Source of the DNA: an uncultured Lachnospiraceae bacterium
GTDB taxonomy: Bacteria > Bacillota > Clostridia > Lachnospirales > Lachnospiraceae
Direction: 5' to 3'
NCBI GenBank assembly: GCA_910580015.1
Contig: CAJTVT010000004.1
Location: forward strand, 1-33,296
DNA length: 33,296 bases
Shown here: positions 1 through 7,909 of the stretch, in pieces
How positions within the stretch are numbered: position 1 is the stretch's first letter
Layout: each line of letters opens with the position of its first letter
The notes under the pieces: generated by a model
What the model was told of the DNA's origin: nothing
The model's input: the letters and a program-made list of their open reading frames with translations, nothing else
The model's database searches: none
Program-made: the position numbers and the translations under genes

Positions 1-1017
1 GTCTTTGCACAGCAGGTAGACAATGTATCGAGCGGAATTGCTTTTGAATTACTTGGCAAAGCAAAAGACTTGGCAAAAGATTTAGATACAGATGTGACAG
101 CGGTATTGGTTGGTTCTGGTGTGAAGGAACTGGCAGACCAGTTGGCAGAGTATGGCGCTGACAAAGTAATCGTAGTAGATGATCCAGAATTGAAGGAGTA
201 CAGAACAGAGCCTTATACACATGCCCTTGCGTCTGTGATTGACCAGTACAAGCCGGAAATTATGCTGGTAGGTGCGACTGCAATCGGACGTGATTTAGGT
301 CCTCGTGTTTCAGCAAGAGTGAAGACTGGTTTGACAGCAGACTGTACCGTATTGGAGATCGGTGATTTCCCACTGAATCCAGTGCCTGGTAAGGAAGATG
401 AACAGAAGCATAATCAGTTGCTGATGACTCGTCCTGCATTTGGTGGTAATACAATTGCAACGATTGCGTGTCCAGACAACCGTCCTCAGATGGCTACGGT
501 TCGTCCTGGTGTTATGCAGAAAATTGAGCCAATCAAGGGTGCAAAGGCTGTTGTGGAAGAGTACAATCCTGGATTTACCCCTGACAGCAAGTATGTAGAA
601 ATCTTAAATATCATCAAATCTGTAAAAGAGACAGAGGATATTATGGAAGCAAAGATCCTGGTATCTGGCGGACGTGGTGTTGGAAGCGCTGAGAATTTCC
701 AGATGTTGAAGGATTTGGCAGCAGTGATTGGTGGAACAGTAAGCTGTTCTCGTGCAGTAGTGGAAAATGGCTGGCTTCCAGTAGATTTACAGGTTGGACA
801 GACTGGAAAGACGGTTCGTCCGAATTTATATTTTGCAATCGGAATCTCTGGAGCAATTCAGCACGTAGCTGGTATGGAAGAGGCAGATATCATTATCGCT
901 ATCAACAAGGATGAGGATGCTCCAATCTTTGATGTAGCTGATTATGGTATTGTAGGAGATCTGAATAAGATCGTTCCAGCTCTGACAGAAGCATTAAAGG
1001 CTGAACTTGCAGAATAA
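1..1017 (+). CDS. etfA: Electron transfer flavoprotein alpha subunit, 5'-truncated by window edge
   Basis: This is the FAD-binding subunit of the EtfAB heterodimer, which passes electrons between acyl-CoA dehydrogenases and ferredoxin or quinone-linked partners in the cytoplasm. The reading frame is open from base 1 (VFAQQVDNVSS...), so about 338 residues are visible and only a short N-terminus is missing. The N-terminal half has the ELLGKAKDLA and AVLVGSG segments. The C-terminal FAD domain shows SGGRGVGSAENF, VDLQVGQTGKTVRP, FAIGISGAIQH and INKDEDAPIFDVADYG, all typical of EtfA. A methionine at base 70 is internal to the conserved domain and is not the start. In Clostridia etfA usually follows bcd and etfB in butyryl-CoA metabolism. 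Those genes would lie upstream of the window, so this role is inferred. A strong terminator follows 67 bp downstream. Confidence 0.95.
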   Translation, partial: VFAQQVDNVSSGIAFELLGKAKDLAKDLDTDVTAVLVGSGVKELADQLAEYGADKVIVVDDPELKEYRTEPYTHALASVIDQYKPEIMLVGATAIGRDLGPRVSARVKTGLTADCTVLEIGDFPLNPVPGKEDEQKHNQLLMTRPAFGGNTIATIACPDNRPQMATVRPGVMQKIEPIKGAKAVVEEYNPGFTPDSKYVEILNIIKSVKETEDIMEAKILVSGGRGVGSAENFQMLKDLAAVIGGTVSCSRAVVENGWLPVDLQVGQTGKTVRPNLYFAIGISGAIQHVAGMEEADIIIAINKDEDAPIFDVADYGIVGDLNKIVPALTEALKAELAE

Positions 1018-1083
1018 TGATAAATTTTAGCTCTGGCTGTTAAAATTCAGCAAAACTGTGATATGAAATAGCCAAGCATACAT

Positions 1084-1125
1084 AAAAAGAGCTTTTCTTC
1101 TATAAAAGGAAGAAAAGCTCTTTTT
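1084..1125 (+). terminator. Rho-independent terminator after etfA
   Basis: A perfect 17-bp inverted repeat (1084-1100 with 1109-1125) encloses an 8-nt loop. Its 3' arm ends in a run of five T. It closes the etfA transcript. Confidence 0.9.
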
Positions 1126-1174
1126 CTCCAATTTAGGGCTGGTCCCAGATACATTCTTATGACAGAAGTAAAGT

Positions 1175-1273
1175 TTGATAAGGTATAGAGACAACCATGC
1201 AATATGTGTACAACAATGGTGATAATGAGGCGGGAATAGGAAATTGATAAGGTACAGAGACAATCATACGATA
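1175..1273 (+). repeat. Pair of 30-bp direct repeats with promoter-like hexamers upstream of capA-type gene
   Basis: Copies at 1175-1204 and 1244-1273 differ at four positions, all transitions, and are spaced 69 bp apart. Each begins TTGATAAGGTA and contains AGAGACAA. Each copy has a -35-like TTGATA followed after 17 nt by a weaker -10-like hexamer (TGCAAT in copy 1, TACGAT in copy 2). The second copy lies just upstream of the lipoprotein gene. They may be tandem promoters or a duplicated regulator-binding site; the sequence alone does not decide between these. Confidence 0.6.
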
Positions 1274-1295
1274 GAGTTTAGCAGATTTTGATGAA

Positions 1296-2846
1296 ATGGG
1301 TACAGAAATGAGAATACACAAGAGAAGTAAGAGAAAGATTAGATATGGGATAGCAGTTTTGTGTCTATACATGCTGCTAGGCGGCTGCGGAATCGAAGAC
1401 ACATTTGAGCCAGTAGAGTCCATGATTTCAGAGGAGGCTGGGCAGGAGAGTCCAGAAAAAAACAGTGATTCCAATAAGAAAACGGAAGATCAAGTGGATT
1501 CTGCGAAACAGGAAAAGGCACCAAAAGAGAACAGAGAAGATAATCGTGAGGAAGAAAATAAGAAAAAACGTGAAAAAGAGGAACAGGAGCGTTTGGAAGT
1601 ATCTAAGGATCAGGCAATCCAGGAGATTTTAGCGCATAGTCAGGAGGGATTGGCGGGAACTTATCCAGTGGATGAAACTTTTTTTCAATGGTTTTTTGAA
1701 CGATATGGAATGGAAAATCTTTCAAAGATTCAACAGGCAGTTCTGGAAACGGAACTGGATATGGAATGTTGGTATGAACTGACAGGTAAATCCATGCATG
1801 TGCTCTGGGTGGATTATTGTCGTTCCACAGGAGGCAAGGAGACCTATCTTGAAAAGGTATATGAAAAAGAATGTGCAAAAGAAAATCAGGTGATTTTGGA
1901 TTTTACTGGGGATATCAATCTGGCTGAAGGGTGGAGTACCACCAGGTATCTAGACCGTCAGCCGAGAGGAATTCAGGATTGCTTTTCGAAAGCATTGTTG
2001 GAGGAAATGCAGTCAGCAGATATCTTGATGATCAATAATGAATTTACATATAGTAACCGAGGGATGCCTCTGAAGGGAAAAGCATACACGTTTCGGGCGA
2101 ATCCAGAGCGGGTTCAGGCGATTGCCGAGTTAGGAACAGATATTTTGTCCCTTGCCAATAATCATGTCTGGGATTATGGGGAAGAAGCGCTGTTAGATAC
2201 CCTGGAGACGGTGAAACAGGCAGAGATTCCGTATGTGGGTGCTGGCAGAAACTTAGAGGAGGCCATGAAACCGGTATATTTTATTGCAAATGGGAGGAAG
2301 ATAGCCATGGTCTCTGCCACCCAGATTGAGCGAACGTTGAATTATACGAAAGAGGCTACGGACGATATGGCTGGCGTATTAAAAACCTTAAATCCAGATA
2401 AATTTGTCTCTGTGATTCAGCAGGCAAGAACGCTCAGTGACTATGTGATTGTCTTTGTCCACTGGGGAACTGAGAACACGAACGATTATGGAAGAGATCA
2501 GACGGAGCTTGGCCAGGCATTTGTGGACGCAGGCGCGGATGTGATTATTGGTGGCCACACACATTGTCTTCAAGGATTTGATTATTTTAATGGAAAACCA
2601 GTGATTTATAGTTTGGGAAATTATTGGTTTAACGATAAGAACATTGATACAGGCTTGTCCCAGGTGGTGATTCATACAGATACCAATAAGATAGATTTCC
2701 GATTCTTGCCCTGTGTCCAGAAGGGATGTGTCACCTCTCTGGTGGAGGAACCAGAGGAGAAGCAGCGGATTTTGGATTTTATGCAGCGAATCTCAGCGCC
2801 AGGAGTTTCGGTAGGCAGCGACGGAACTGTGACGGAAGTTCCATAG
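1296..2846 (+). CDS. CapA/PgsA-type lipoprotein (PGA_cap, metallophosphoesterase-like fold)
   Basis: This is a secreted lipoprotein related to CapA/PgsA, the family tied to poly-gamma-glutamate capsule synthesis and to other cell-envelope roles. The 516-residue product has a basic N-terminus, a hydrophobic stretch and a lipobox LLGGC with the modified Cys near residue 31. A long charged Glu/Lys-rich linker spans about residues 40-105. The C-terminal catalytic-like domain shows DFTGDINLAEGW, INNEFTYSNRG, LANNHVWDYGEEAL, FVHWGTEN and GGHTHCLQGFDYFNGKPVIYSLGNYWF, the usual metal-ligand blocks of this family. No capB or capC partners are nearby, so capsule synthesis is not supported here. The start is uncertain. 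ATG 1308 would also keep the signal sequence, and neither start has a strong ribosome binding site. Confidence 0.88.
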   Translation: MGTEMRIHKRSKRKIRYGIAVLCLYMLLGGCGIEDTFEPVESMISEEAGQESPEKNSDSNKKTEDQVDSAKQEKAPKENREDNREEENKKKREKEEQERLEVSKDQAIQEILAHSQEGLAGTYPVDETFFQWFFERYGMENLSKIQQAVLETELDMECWYELTGKSMHVLWVDYCRSTGGKETYLEKVYEKECAKENQVILDFTGDINLAEGWSTTRYLDRQPRGIQDCFSKALLEEMQSADILMINNEFTYSNRGMPLKGKAYTFRANPERVQAIAELGTDILSLANNHVWDYGEEALLDTLETVKQAEIPYVGAGRNLEEAMKPVYFIANGRKIAMVSATQIERTLNYTKEATDDMAGVLKTLNPDKFVSVIQQARTLSDYVIVFVHWGTENTNDYGRDQTELGQAFVDAGADVIIGGHTHCLQGFDYFNGKPVIYSLGNYWFNDKNIDTGLSQVVIHTDTNKIDFRFLPCVQKGCVTSLVEEPEEKQRILDFMQRISAPGVSVGSDGTVTEVP

Positions 2847-2884
2847 ATGGGATGGGAAATAGGGTTTGTACGTTTCAGTTAGAG

Positions 2885-2913
2885 TTGTTTTTTTACATTT
2901 CCCGTGATAAAAT
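2885..2913 (+). promoter_or_regulatory. Predicted sigma-A promoter for gpmI-purC-purB
   Basis: TTGTTT (2885-2890), a 17-nt spacer, then TAAAAT (2908-2913) preceded by TGA, an extended -10. It lies in the capA-gpmI gap about 70 bp before the gpmI start. A weak imperfect hairpin (about 2923-2943) followed by T residues lies between promoter and gene. Confidence 0.55.
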
Positions 2914-2979
2914 AAAAACGGTTGAAAACTAATTAGATAGTTTCATTTTTTGGATAGAAACAGGAAAAAGGAGGACATT

Positions 2980-4521
2980 ATGAGTAAAAAACCTACTGTA
3001 TTGATGATTTTGGATGGATTTGGTTTAAATGAAAAGCATGAGGCAAATGCGGTATATCAGGCAAAAACCCCAAATATTGACGGTTTGATGAAGGAGTACC
3101 CCTTTGTCAGAGGAAATGCAAGCGGTCTTGCTGTAGGACTTCCAGACGGACAGATGGGAAATTCCGAGGTAGGACATTTGAATATGGGTGCTGGAAGAAT
3201 TGTATACCAGGAATTGACCAGAATTACCAAGGAGATTGAGGATGGTGATTTTTTCAAGAATGAAGCATTGTTGGCAGGCATGAAAAATGTAATTGACAAT
3301 GATTCTGCGCTGCATCTGTATGGTTTGTTGTCAGATGGTGGTGTGCACAGCCATAACACGCATCTGTATGGCCTGCTGGAAATGGCAAGGAGAGAGGGGA
3401 TACAGAAGGTTTATGTGCATTGTTTCCTGGATGGCCGAGATACAGCGCCTACGTCTGGCAAAGGCTATATGGAAGAGTTGGAAGAGAAAATGAAAGAGAT
3501 CGGTGTAGGACAGATTGCCACGGTTTCCGGCCGTTATTATGCTATGGACAGGGATAACCGGTGGGATCGCGTGGAGAAAGCATACCGTGCCATCGCTGCT
3601 GGAGAGGGAAATCGTGTACCCAATGCAGTTGAGGCAGTGGCAGCTTCCTATGCTCAGGACGTGACAGATGAGTTTGTAATTCCAACCGTTGTGGAGAAGG
3701 ATGGAGAGCCTGTCGCCACAGTCAATGATAAAGACACGATTATTTTCTTTAATTTCCGTCCAGACCGTGCGAGAGAGATTACCAGAACCTTCTGCATGGA
3801 TGAATTTGACGGCTTTGATCGTGGGGCAAGAAAGCAAGTGACCTATGTATGCTTCACAGAGTACGATGTGACCATTCCCAACAAATCTATTGCATTCCAC
3901 AAGGTGGAACTGACCAACACATTCGGACAGTTTTTGGCAGATAATGGTAAGACGCAGGCAAGAATTGCAGAGACAGAGAAATATGCTCATGTTACCTTTT
4001 TCTTTAACGGCGGAGTGGAAGAACCCAATCAGGGTGAGGACCGTATTTTGGTAAATTCTCCTAAGGTGGCAACTTATGACCTGAAGCCAGAGATGAGCGC
4101 ATATGAAGTCTGTGACAAGCTGGTGGAAGCTATCAAATCGGACAAATATGATGTGATTATCATTAACTTTGCAAATCCCGATATGGTGGGACATACGGGA
4201 GTGGAAACAGCGGCAATTGCAGCAGTGGAAGCGGTGGATGCCTGTGTAGGAAAAGCTGTGGCAGCCTTAAAAGAGGTAGATGGGGCTATGTTCCTGTGTG
4301 CGGACCATGGAAATGCAGAACAGTTGATTGATTATACGACTGGAGAGAGTTTTACAGCTCATACGATCAATCCAGTTCCCTTTATTTTGATTAACTATGA
4401 TGACAATTATACTTTAAGAGAAGGTGGATGCCTGGCAGACATCGCTCCAACACTGATTGAAATCATGGGTATGGAGCAGCCGGAGGAAATGACAGGAAAA
4501 TCTCTTTTGGTAAAGCGATAA
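2980..4521 (+). CDS. gpmI: 2,3-bisphosphoglycerate-independent phosphoglycerate mutase
   Basis: This cytoplasmic glycolytic enzyme interconverts 3- and 2-phosphoglycerate using two Mn ions and a phosphoserine intermediate. The product is 513 residues, the normal family length. Asp12 in LMILDGFG and the catalytic Ser62 in MGNSEVGHLNMG match the family's metal site and phospho-acceptor. HCFLDGRDTAP, GRYYAMDRDNRWDR, FFNFRPDRAREI, FFFNGGVEEP and LCADHGNAEQ follow in the expected order. The start at 2980 is chosen because AAAGGAGG lies 5 nt upstream and the protein then begins MSKKPTVLMILDG. An in-frame ATG at 2950 is upstream of that site. purC follows after 27 bp, so the two are probably co-transcribed. 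Confidence 0.97.
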   Translation: MSKKPTVLMILDGFGLNEKHEANAVYQAKTPNIDGLMKEYPFVRGNASGLAVGLPDGQMGNSEVGHLNMGAGRIVYQELTRITKEIEDGDFFKNEALLAGMKNVIDNDSALHLYGLLSDGGVHSHNTHLYGLLEMARREGIQKVYVHCFLDGRDTAPTSGKGYMEELEEKMKEIGVGQIATVSGRYYAMDRDNRWDRVEKAYRAIAAGEGNRVPNAVEAVAASYAQDVTDEFVIPTVVEKDGEPVATVNDKDTIIFFNFRPDRAREITRTFCMDEFDGFDRGARKQVTYVCFTEYDVTIPNKSIAFHKVELTNTFGQFLADNGKTQARIAETEKYAHVTFFFNGGVEEPNQGEDRILVNSPKVATYDLKPEMSAYEVCDKLVEAIKSDKYDVIIINFANPDMVGHTGVETAAIAAVEAVDACVGKAVAALKEVDGAMFLCADHGNAEQLIDYTTGESFTAHTINPVPFILINYDDNYTLREGGCLADIAPTLIEIMGMEQPEEMTGKSLLVKR

Positions 4522-4548
4522 AAAGACAGCAGTAGAATGGAGGATGCA

Positions 4549-5427
4549 ATGAATATGCAGGAATTTAAGCCGGTAAAAGAAGGAAAAGTGCGTGAGGTCT
4601 ATGACACTGGCGACAGTATGATTATCGTGGCGACGGATAGAATATCCGCTTTTGACGTGATTTTAAAGAACAAGATAACACAGAAAGGAGCCATTCTCAC
4701 ACAGATGTCAAAGTTCTGGTTTGATTTTACCAGAGATATTGTGCCGAACCACATGCTTTCTACGAATGTTGCAGACATGCCAGAATTTTTCCGCAGCCAG
4801 GAATTTGATGGCAACAGCATGAAGTGCAAGAAGCTTCAAATGCTTCCAGTGGAATGTATTGTGCGAGGTTATATTACAGGGAGCGGCTGGGAGAGTTATC
4901 AGAAGGATGGCACAGTCTGTGGAATCCGTCTGCCAGAAGGCTTGAAAGAATCGGATCAATTGCCAGAGCCGATTTATACCCCCACCACAAAAGCGGATTT
5001 GGGGCTTCATGATGAGCATATTACATTTGAAGATACAGTGGAAATCTTAGAAAAGCTGCATCCAGGAAAAGGTGCAGAGTATGCAGAGACGATCAAGGAA
5101 TGTACGCTTTCTTTGTATAAGAAATGTGCTGAATATGCCCGCAGCAAGGGGATTATCATTGCAGATACCAAGTTTGAATTTGGATTGGACGAGAATGGAA
5201 ATGTAGTTCTGGGAGACGAAATGTTGACACCAGACAGTTCCAGATTCTGGCCACTGGAAGGATATGTGCCAGGGAATTCTCAGCCTTCTTTTGACAAGCA
5301 GTTTGTAAGGGACTGGCTTAAGGAGAACCCAGACAGCGATTATCTTCTTCCAGAAGAAGTTGTAACACGGACAGTGGAGAAATATAAAGAGGCATATGAG
5401 CTGTTGACTGGCAAAGCTTTTGCATAA
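4549..5427 (+). CDS. purC: Phosphoribosylaminoimidazole-succinocarboxamide synthase (SAICAR synthetase)
   Basis: This enzyme catalyses the ATP-dependent joining of aspartate to CAIR in de novo purine synthesis. The 292-residue protein begins EFKPVKEGKVREVYD and contains ATDRISAFDVIL, VECIVRGYITGSGWESY, PIYTPTTKADLGLHDEHI and IIADTKFEFGLDENG, all SAICAR synthetase blocks. DEMLTPDSSRFWP gives the conserved C-terminal active-site region. GGAGG at 4539-4543 is 5 nt before ATG 4549, which is why that start was chosen over ATG 4537 and ATG 4555. The gene sits between gpmI and purB. PurB performs the very next purine step on the PurC product, so the pairing is functional. Confidence 0.97.
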   Translation: MNMQEFKPVKEGKVREVYDTGDSMIIVATDRISAFDVILKNKITQKGAILTQMSKFWFDFTRDIVPNHMLSTNVADMPEFFRSQEFDGNSMKCKKLQMLPVECIVRGYITGSGWESYQKDGTVCGIRLPEGLKESDQLPEPIYTPTTKADLGLHDEHITFEDTVEILEKLHPGKGAEYAETIKECTLSLYKKCAEYARSKGIIIADTKFEFGLDENGNVVLGDEMLTPDSSRFWPLEGYVPGNSQPSFDKQFVRDWLKENPDSDYLLPEEVVTRTVEKYKEAYELLTGKAFA

Positions 5428-5542
5428 TATATCGACGGAGTAATATTCGGGATAGAGAACAGGATGCCAACATGGAAAGAACGTGTTAAGAGAATAAAGA
5501 ACGACCTGTGATGCCAGGGAGGCACGCAGAATGGAGGAAATT

Positions 5543-6994
5543 ATGTCAACAGACAGATATAACAGTCCCTTGTCGGAGCGGTATGCAAGTAAAGAGATGC
5601 AGTATATTTTTTCTCCAGATATGAAATTTCGTACCTGGAGAAAGTTGTGGATTGCGCTTGCAGAGACAGAGATGGAGCTAGGATTAAGCGAAAATGGACA
5701 GCCCGTGATCACACAGGAACAGATCGATGAATTGAAAAGTCATGTAGACGATATCAATTATGAGGTTGCAAAAGAGCGGGAAAAGCTGGTGCGGCATGAT
5801 GTGATGAGTCATGTGTATGCATATGGACAGCAGTGCCCCAAAGCGGCGGGAATCATCCATCTGGGAGCGACTTCCTGCTATGTGGGAGATAATACAGATA
5901 TCATTGTGATGCATCAGGCTCTGAAATTAGTGCATAAAAAACTGGTCAATGTGATTGCTGAGCTGGCAAAGTTTGCAGATACTTACAAAGAGCTGCCAAC
6001 TCTGGCATTCACCCATTTTCAGCCAGCACAGCCGACCACAGTGGGGAAGCGGGCAACTTTGTGGCTTCAGGAGTTTTTGATGGACTTGGAGGATTTGGAA
6101 TATGTGATGGGGAGTCTGAAGCTCTTAGGTTCTAAGGGGACCACTGGTACGCAGGCCAGTTTCCAGGAACTGTTTGCAGGAGATCAGGAGACAATAGATA
6201 AAATTGACCCCATGATTGCGAAAAAGATGGGCTTTGAGGAGTGTTATGCCGTATCTGGCCAGACTTATTCCAGAAAAGTTGATACCCGTGTGGCAAATAT
6301 ATTGGCGGGCATTGCTGCCAGCGCGCATAAAATGTCCAATGATATCCGTCTCCTTCAGCATTTGAAAGAGGTGGAGGAACCTTTTGAGAAAAATCAGATT
6401 GGATCCTCCGCCATGGCATACAAACGGAATCCAATGAGAAGTGAGCGTATTGCTTCTCTGGCCCGCTATGTGATGGTGGATGCCTTAAATCCAGCGATTA
6501 CCTCTGCAACGCAGTGGTTTGAGCGGACACTGGATGATTCGGCCAATAAACGCTTATCCATTCCAGAAGGATTTCTTGCGGTGGATGGCATTCTAGATCT
6601 GTGTCTGAACGTGGTGGATGGACTGGTGGTTTACGACAAAGTGATCCGCAAGCATATGATGGCAGAACTGCCGTTTATGGCTACAGAAAATATTATGATG
6701 GATGCAGTAAAGAACGGAGCCAGCCGACAGGAGATGCATGAAAAGATCCGACAGCTCTCCATGGAGGCAGGGAAAAATGTCAAAGTGGAAGGCAAAGACA
6801 ACAATCTGCTGGAACTGATTGCCGCAGATCCGGCATTTAATCTGACATTGGAAGAACTGGAACAATCCATGGATCCTTCTAGGTATGTGGGACGCGCACC
6901 TATTCAGGTGGACAAGTTCCTTGCCCAGTTGGTAAATCCAGTGTTGGAACAGAATCGGGAAGCGCTGGGAATGACGGCAGAAATCAACGTGTAA
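5543..6994 (+). CDS. purB: Adenylosuccinate lyase
   Basis: This lyase of the fumarase/aspartase superfamily releases fumarate from SAICAR and from adenylosuccinate, so it acts twice in AMP synthesis. The product is 483 residues. YNSPLSERYAS at the N-terminus, HLGATSCYVGDN, THFQPAQPTTVGKRA, and the signature loop QIGSSAMAYKRNPMRSER near residue 285 (catalytic Ser in SSAM) identify it. GGAGGA at 5533-5538 precedes ATG 5543, the chosen start; ATG 5531 overlaps that site. The 115-bp gap after purC contains no convincing gene or terminator, so read-through from purC is likely. A terminator follows 16 bp after the stop. Confidence 0.97.
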   Translation: MSTDRYNSPLSERYASKEMQYIFSPDMKFRTWRKLWIALAETEMELGLSENGQPVITQEQIDELKSHVDDINYEVAKEREKLVRHDVMSHVYAYGQQCPKAAGIIHLGATSCYVGDNTDIIVMHQALKLVHKKLVNVIAELAKFADTYKELPTLAFTHFQPAQPTTVGKRATLWLQEFLMDLEDLEYVMGSLKLLGSKGTTGTQASFQELFAGDQETIDKIDPMIAKKMGFEECYAVSGQTYSRKVDTRVANILAGIAASAHKMSNDIRLLQHLKEVEEPFEKNQIGSSAMAYKRNPMRSERIASLARYVMVDALNPAITSATQWFERTLDDSANKRLSIPEGFLAVDGILDLCLNVVDGLVVYDKVIRKHMMAELPFMATENIMMDAVKNGASRQEMHEKIRQLSMEAGKNVKVEGKDNNLLELIAADPAFNLTLEELEQSMDPSRYVGRAPIQVDKFLAQLVNPVLEQNREALGMTAEINV

Positions 6995-7010
6995 ACAGTA
7001 AAAGAAACCA

Positions 7011-7080
7011 TGTGAGAGGGCTGCTGCATAGAGATGTGATAGTTATCCTTTATGCAGCGTAGGTCCTCTCACATTTTTTT
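7011..7080 (+). terminator. Terminator after purB with a two-segment stem
   Basis: The outer stem TGTGAGAGG (7011-7019) pairs with CCTCTCACA (7065-7073). The inner stem GCTGCATA (7023-7030) pairs with TATGCAGC (7051-7058). Seven T follow at 7074-7080. The loop is about 20 nt, longer than usual. Confidence 0.75.
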
Positions 7081-7099
7081 GGCTAAGGAAATCAAATGA

Positions 7100-7146
7100 T
7101 TGACAACATACCAAAGGTATGATAATATAAACATACCATTAGTATG
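7100..7146 (+). promoter_or_regulatory. tetR-type promoter with two operator palindromes
   Basis: The promoter is TTGACA (7100-7105), a 17-nt spacer and TAATAT (7123-7128). One palindrome, CATACCAAAGGTATG (7107-7121), lies inside the spacer. A second, CATACCATTAGTATG (7132-7146), covers the start-site region 25 bp downstream. Occupancy of either would block RNA polymerase, the classic autorepression layout of TetR regulators. Confidence 0.8.
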
Positions 7147-7158
7147 TTTGGAGGTGAA

Positions 7159-7815
7159 ATGGAAATGGCCAGAAATAAGCACCCAGAGGAGACTGTCAAT
7201 CGGATTCTGGATGTGGCCTTTCGCTTGTTTATGGAACAAGGTTACGAACATACCTCAATTCAGGACATCATTGATCAGTTAGGCGGACTGAGCAAAGGCG
7301 CCATTTATCACCATTTTAAGTCCAAGGAGGATGTTCTGGTCGCTGTTACAGATCGAATGATGGCAGAATCCAATCGTCTTCTTGCACAGATCCGCGATCG
7401 CGCGGATTTGAATGGAGAACAAAAGCTTAAGGCTATTTTTAAGGAATCTCTTTGCAGACATGTTCAGGATGAGATCTTTACCGTGGCCCCAGATTTAAGT
7501 AATCCAAGGCTGTTTTTCAGCATGTTTCATGAAACGATTAGAGAGGCAGCGCCAAAATATATTTTGCCCATTGTGAGACAAGGGATTGCAGATGGAAGCA
7601 TACAGACAGAATATCCGGCAGAATTTGCAGAGCTTATGATGCTTGTTGCAAATCTGTGGATGAATCCTATGATATTTCATGATTCTGAGGAGGAATCTTA
7701 CCGGAAATTTATGATCTTTCGTCAAATGATGCAGGGGTTTGGCTTGGATATTGTGGATGATGAGATGCTTTCGCGATTGCAGGAGCTTACATCTATATTT
7801 CAAAAAAATAGATAA
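7159..7815 (+). CDS. TetR/AcrR-family transcriptional repressor
   Basis: This is a DNA-binding repressor of about 218 residues. The N-terminal helix-turn-helix reads VNRILDVAFRLFMEQGYEHTSIQDII...LSKGAIYHHFKSKEDVL at about residues 12-60, a textbook TetR motif with the YHHF recognition-helix end. The C-terminal two-thirds is the variable ligand and dimer domain, so the inducer cannot be read from sequence. GGAGG at 7150-7154 supports ATG 7159; ATG 7165 is nearly as good. It lies directly upstream of an MFS exporter, and the same half-site CATACC/GGTATG occurs before both genes. That suggests it represses itself and the exporter and is released by an exported compound. Confidence 0.92.
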   Translation: MEMARNKHPEETVNRILDVAFRLFMEQGYEHTSIQDIIDQLGGLSKGAIYHHFKSKEDVLVAVTDRMMAESNRLLAQIRDRADLNGEQKLKAIFKESLCRHVQDEIFTVAPDLSNPRLFFSMFHETIREAAPKYILPIVRQGIADGSIQTEYPAEFAELMMLVANLWMNPMIFHDSEEESYRKFMIFRQMMQGFGLDIVDDEMLSRLQELTSIFQKNR

Positions 7816-7837
7816 ATAGGGATGTTGTGTAAGTGTT

Positions 7838-7890
7838 TTTACACAGTGTCCCCAAATTTATAAATTAATACATACCGCGATGCGGTATGT
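7838..7890 (+). promoter_or_regulatory. Predicted MFS-gene promoter and TetR operator
   Basis: TTTACA (7838-7843), a 17-nt spacer and TAAATT (7861-7866) form a possible promoter. It is followed at 7871-7889 by the perfect palindrome CATACCGCGATGCGGTATG, extended by one A/T pair on each side. Its half-sites are the same as in the two upstream palindromes, but the gap between half-sites is 7 nt instead of 3. Confidence 0.65.
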
Positions 7891-7909
7891 AAGAAAGAGA
7901 GGAATGAAA

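Noticed and set aside
3331..4194. Long open frame of about 287 codons on the minus strand opposite gpmI
   Set aside because: It is fully antisense to a strongly conserved enzyme, is rich in Cys, His and Ile, has no ribosome binding site and no recognisable motif.
5464..5511. 15-codon frame (MPTWKERVKRIKNDL) between purC and purB
   Set aside because: It has no proper ribosome binding site and no sign of conservation can be seen from one sequence.
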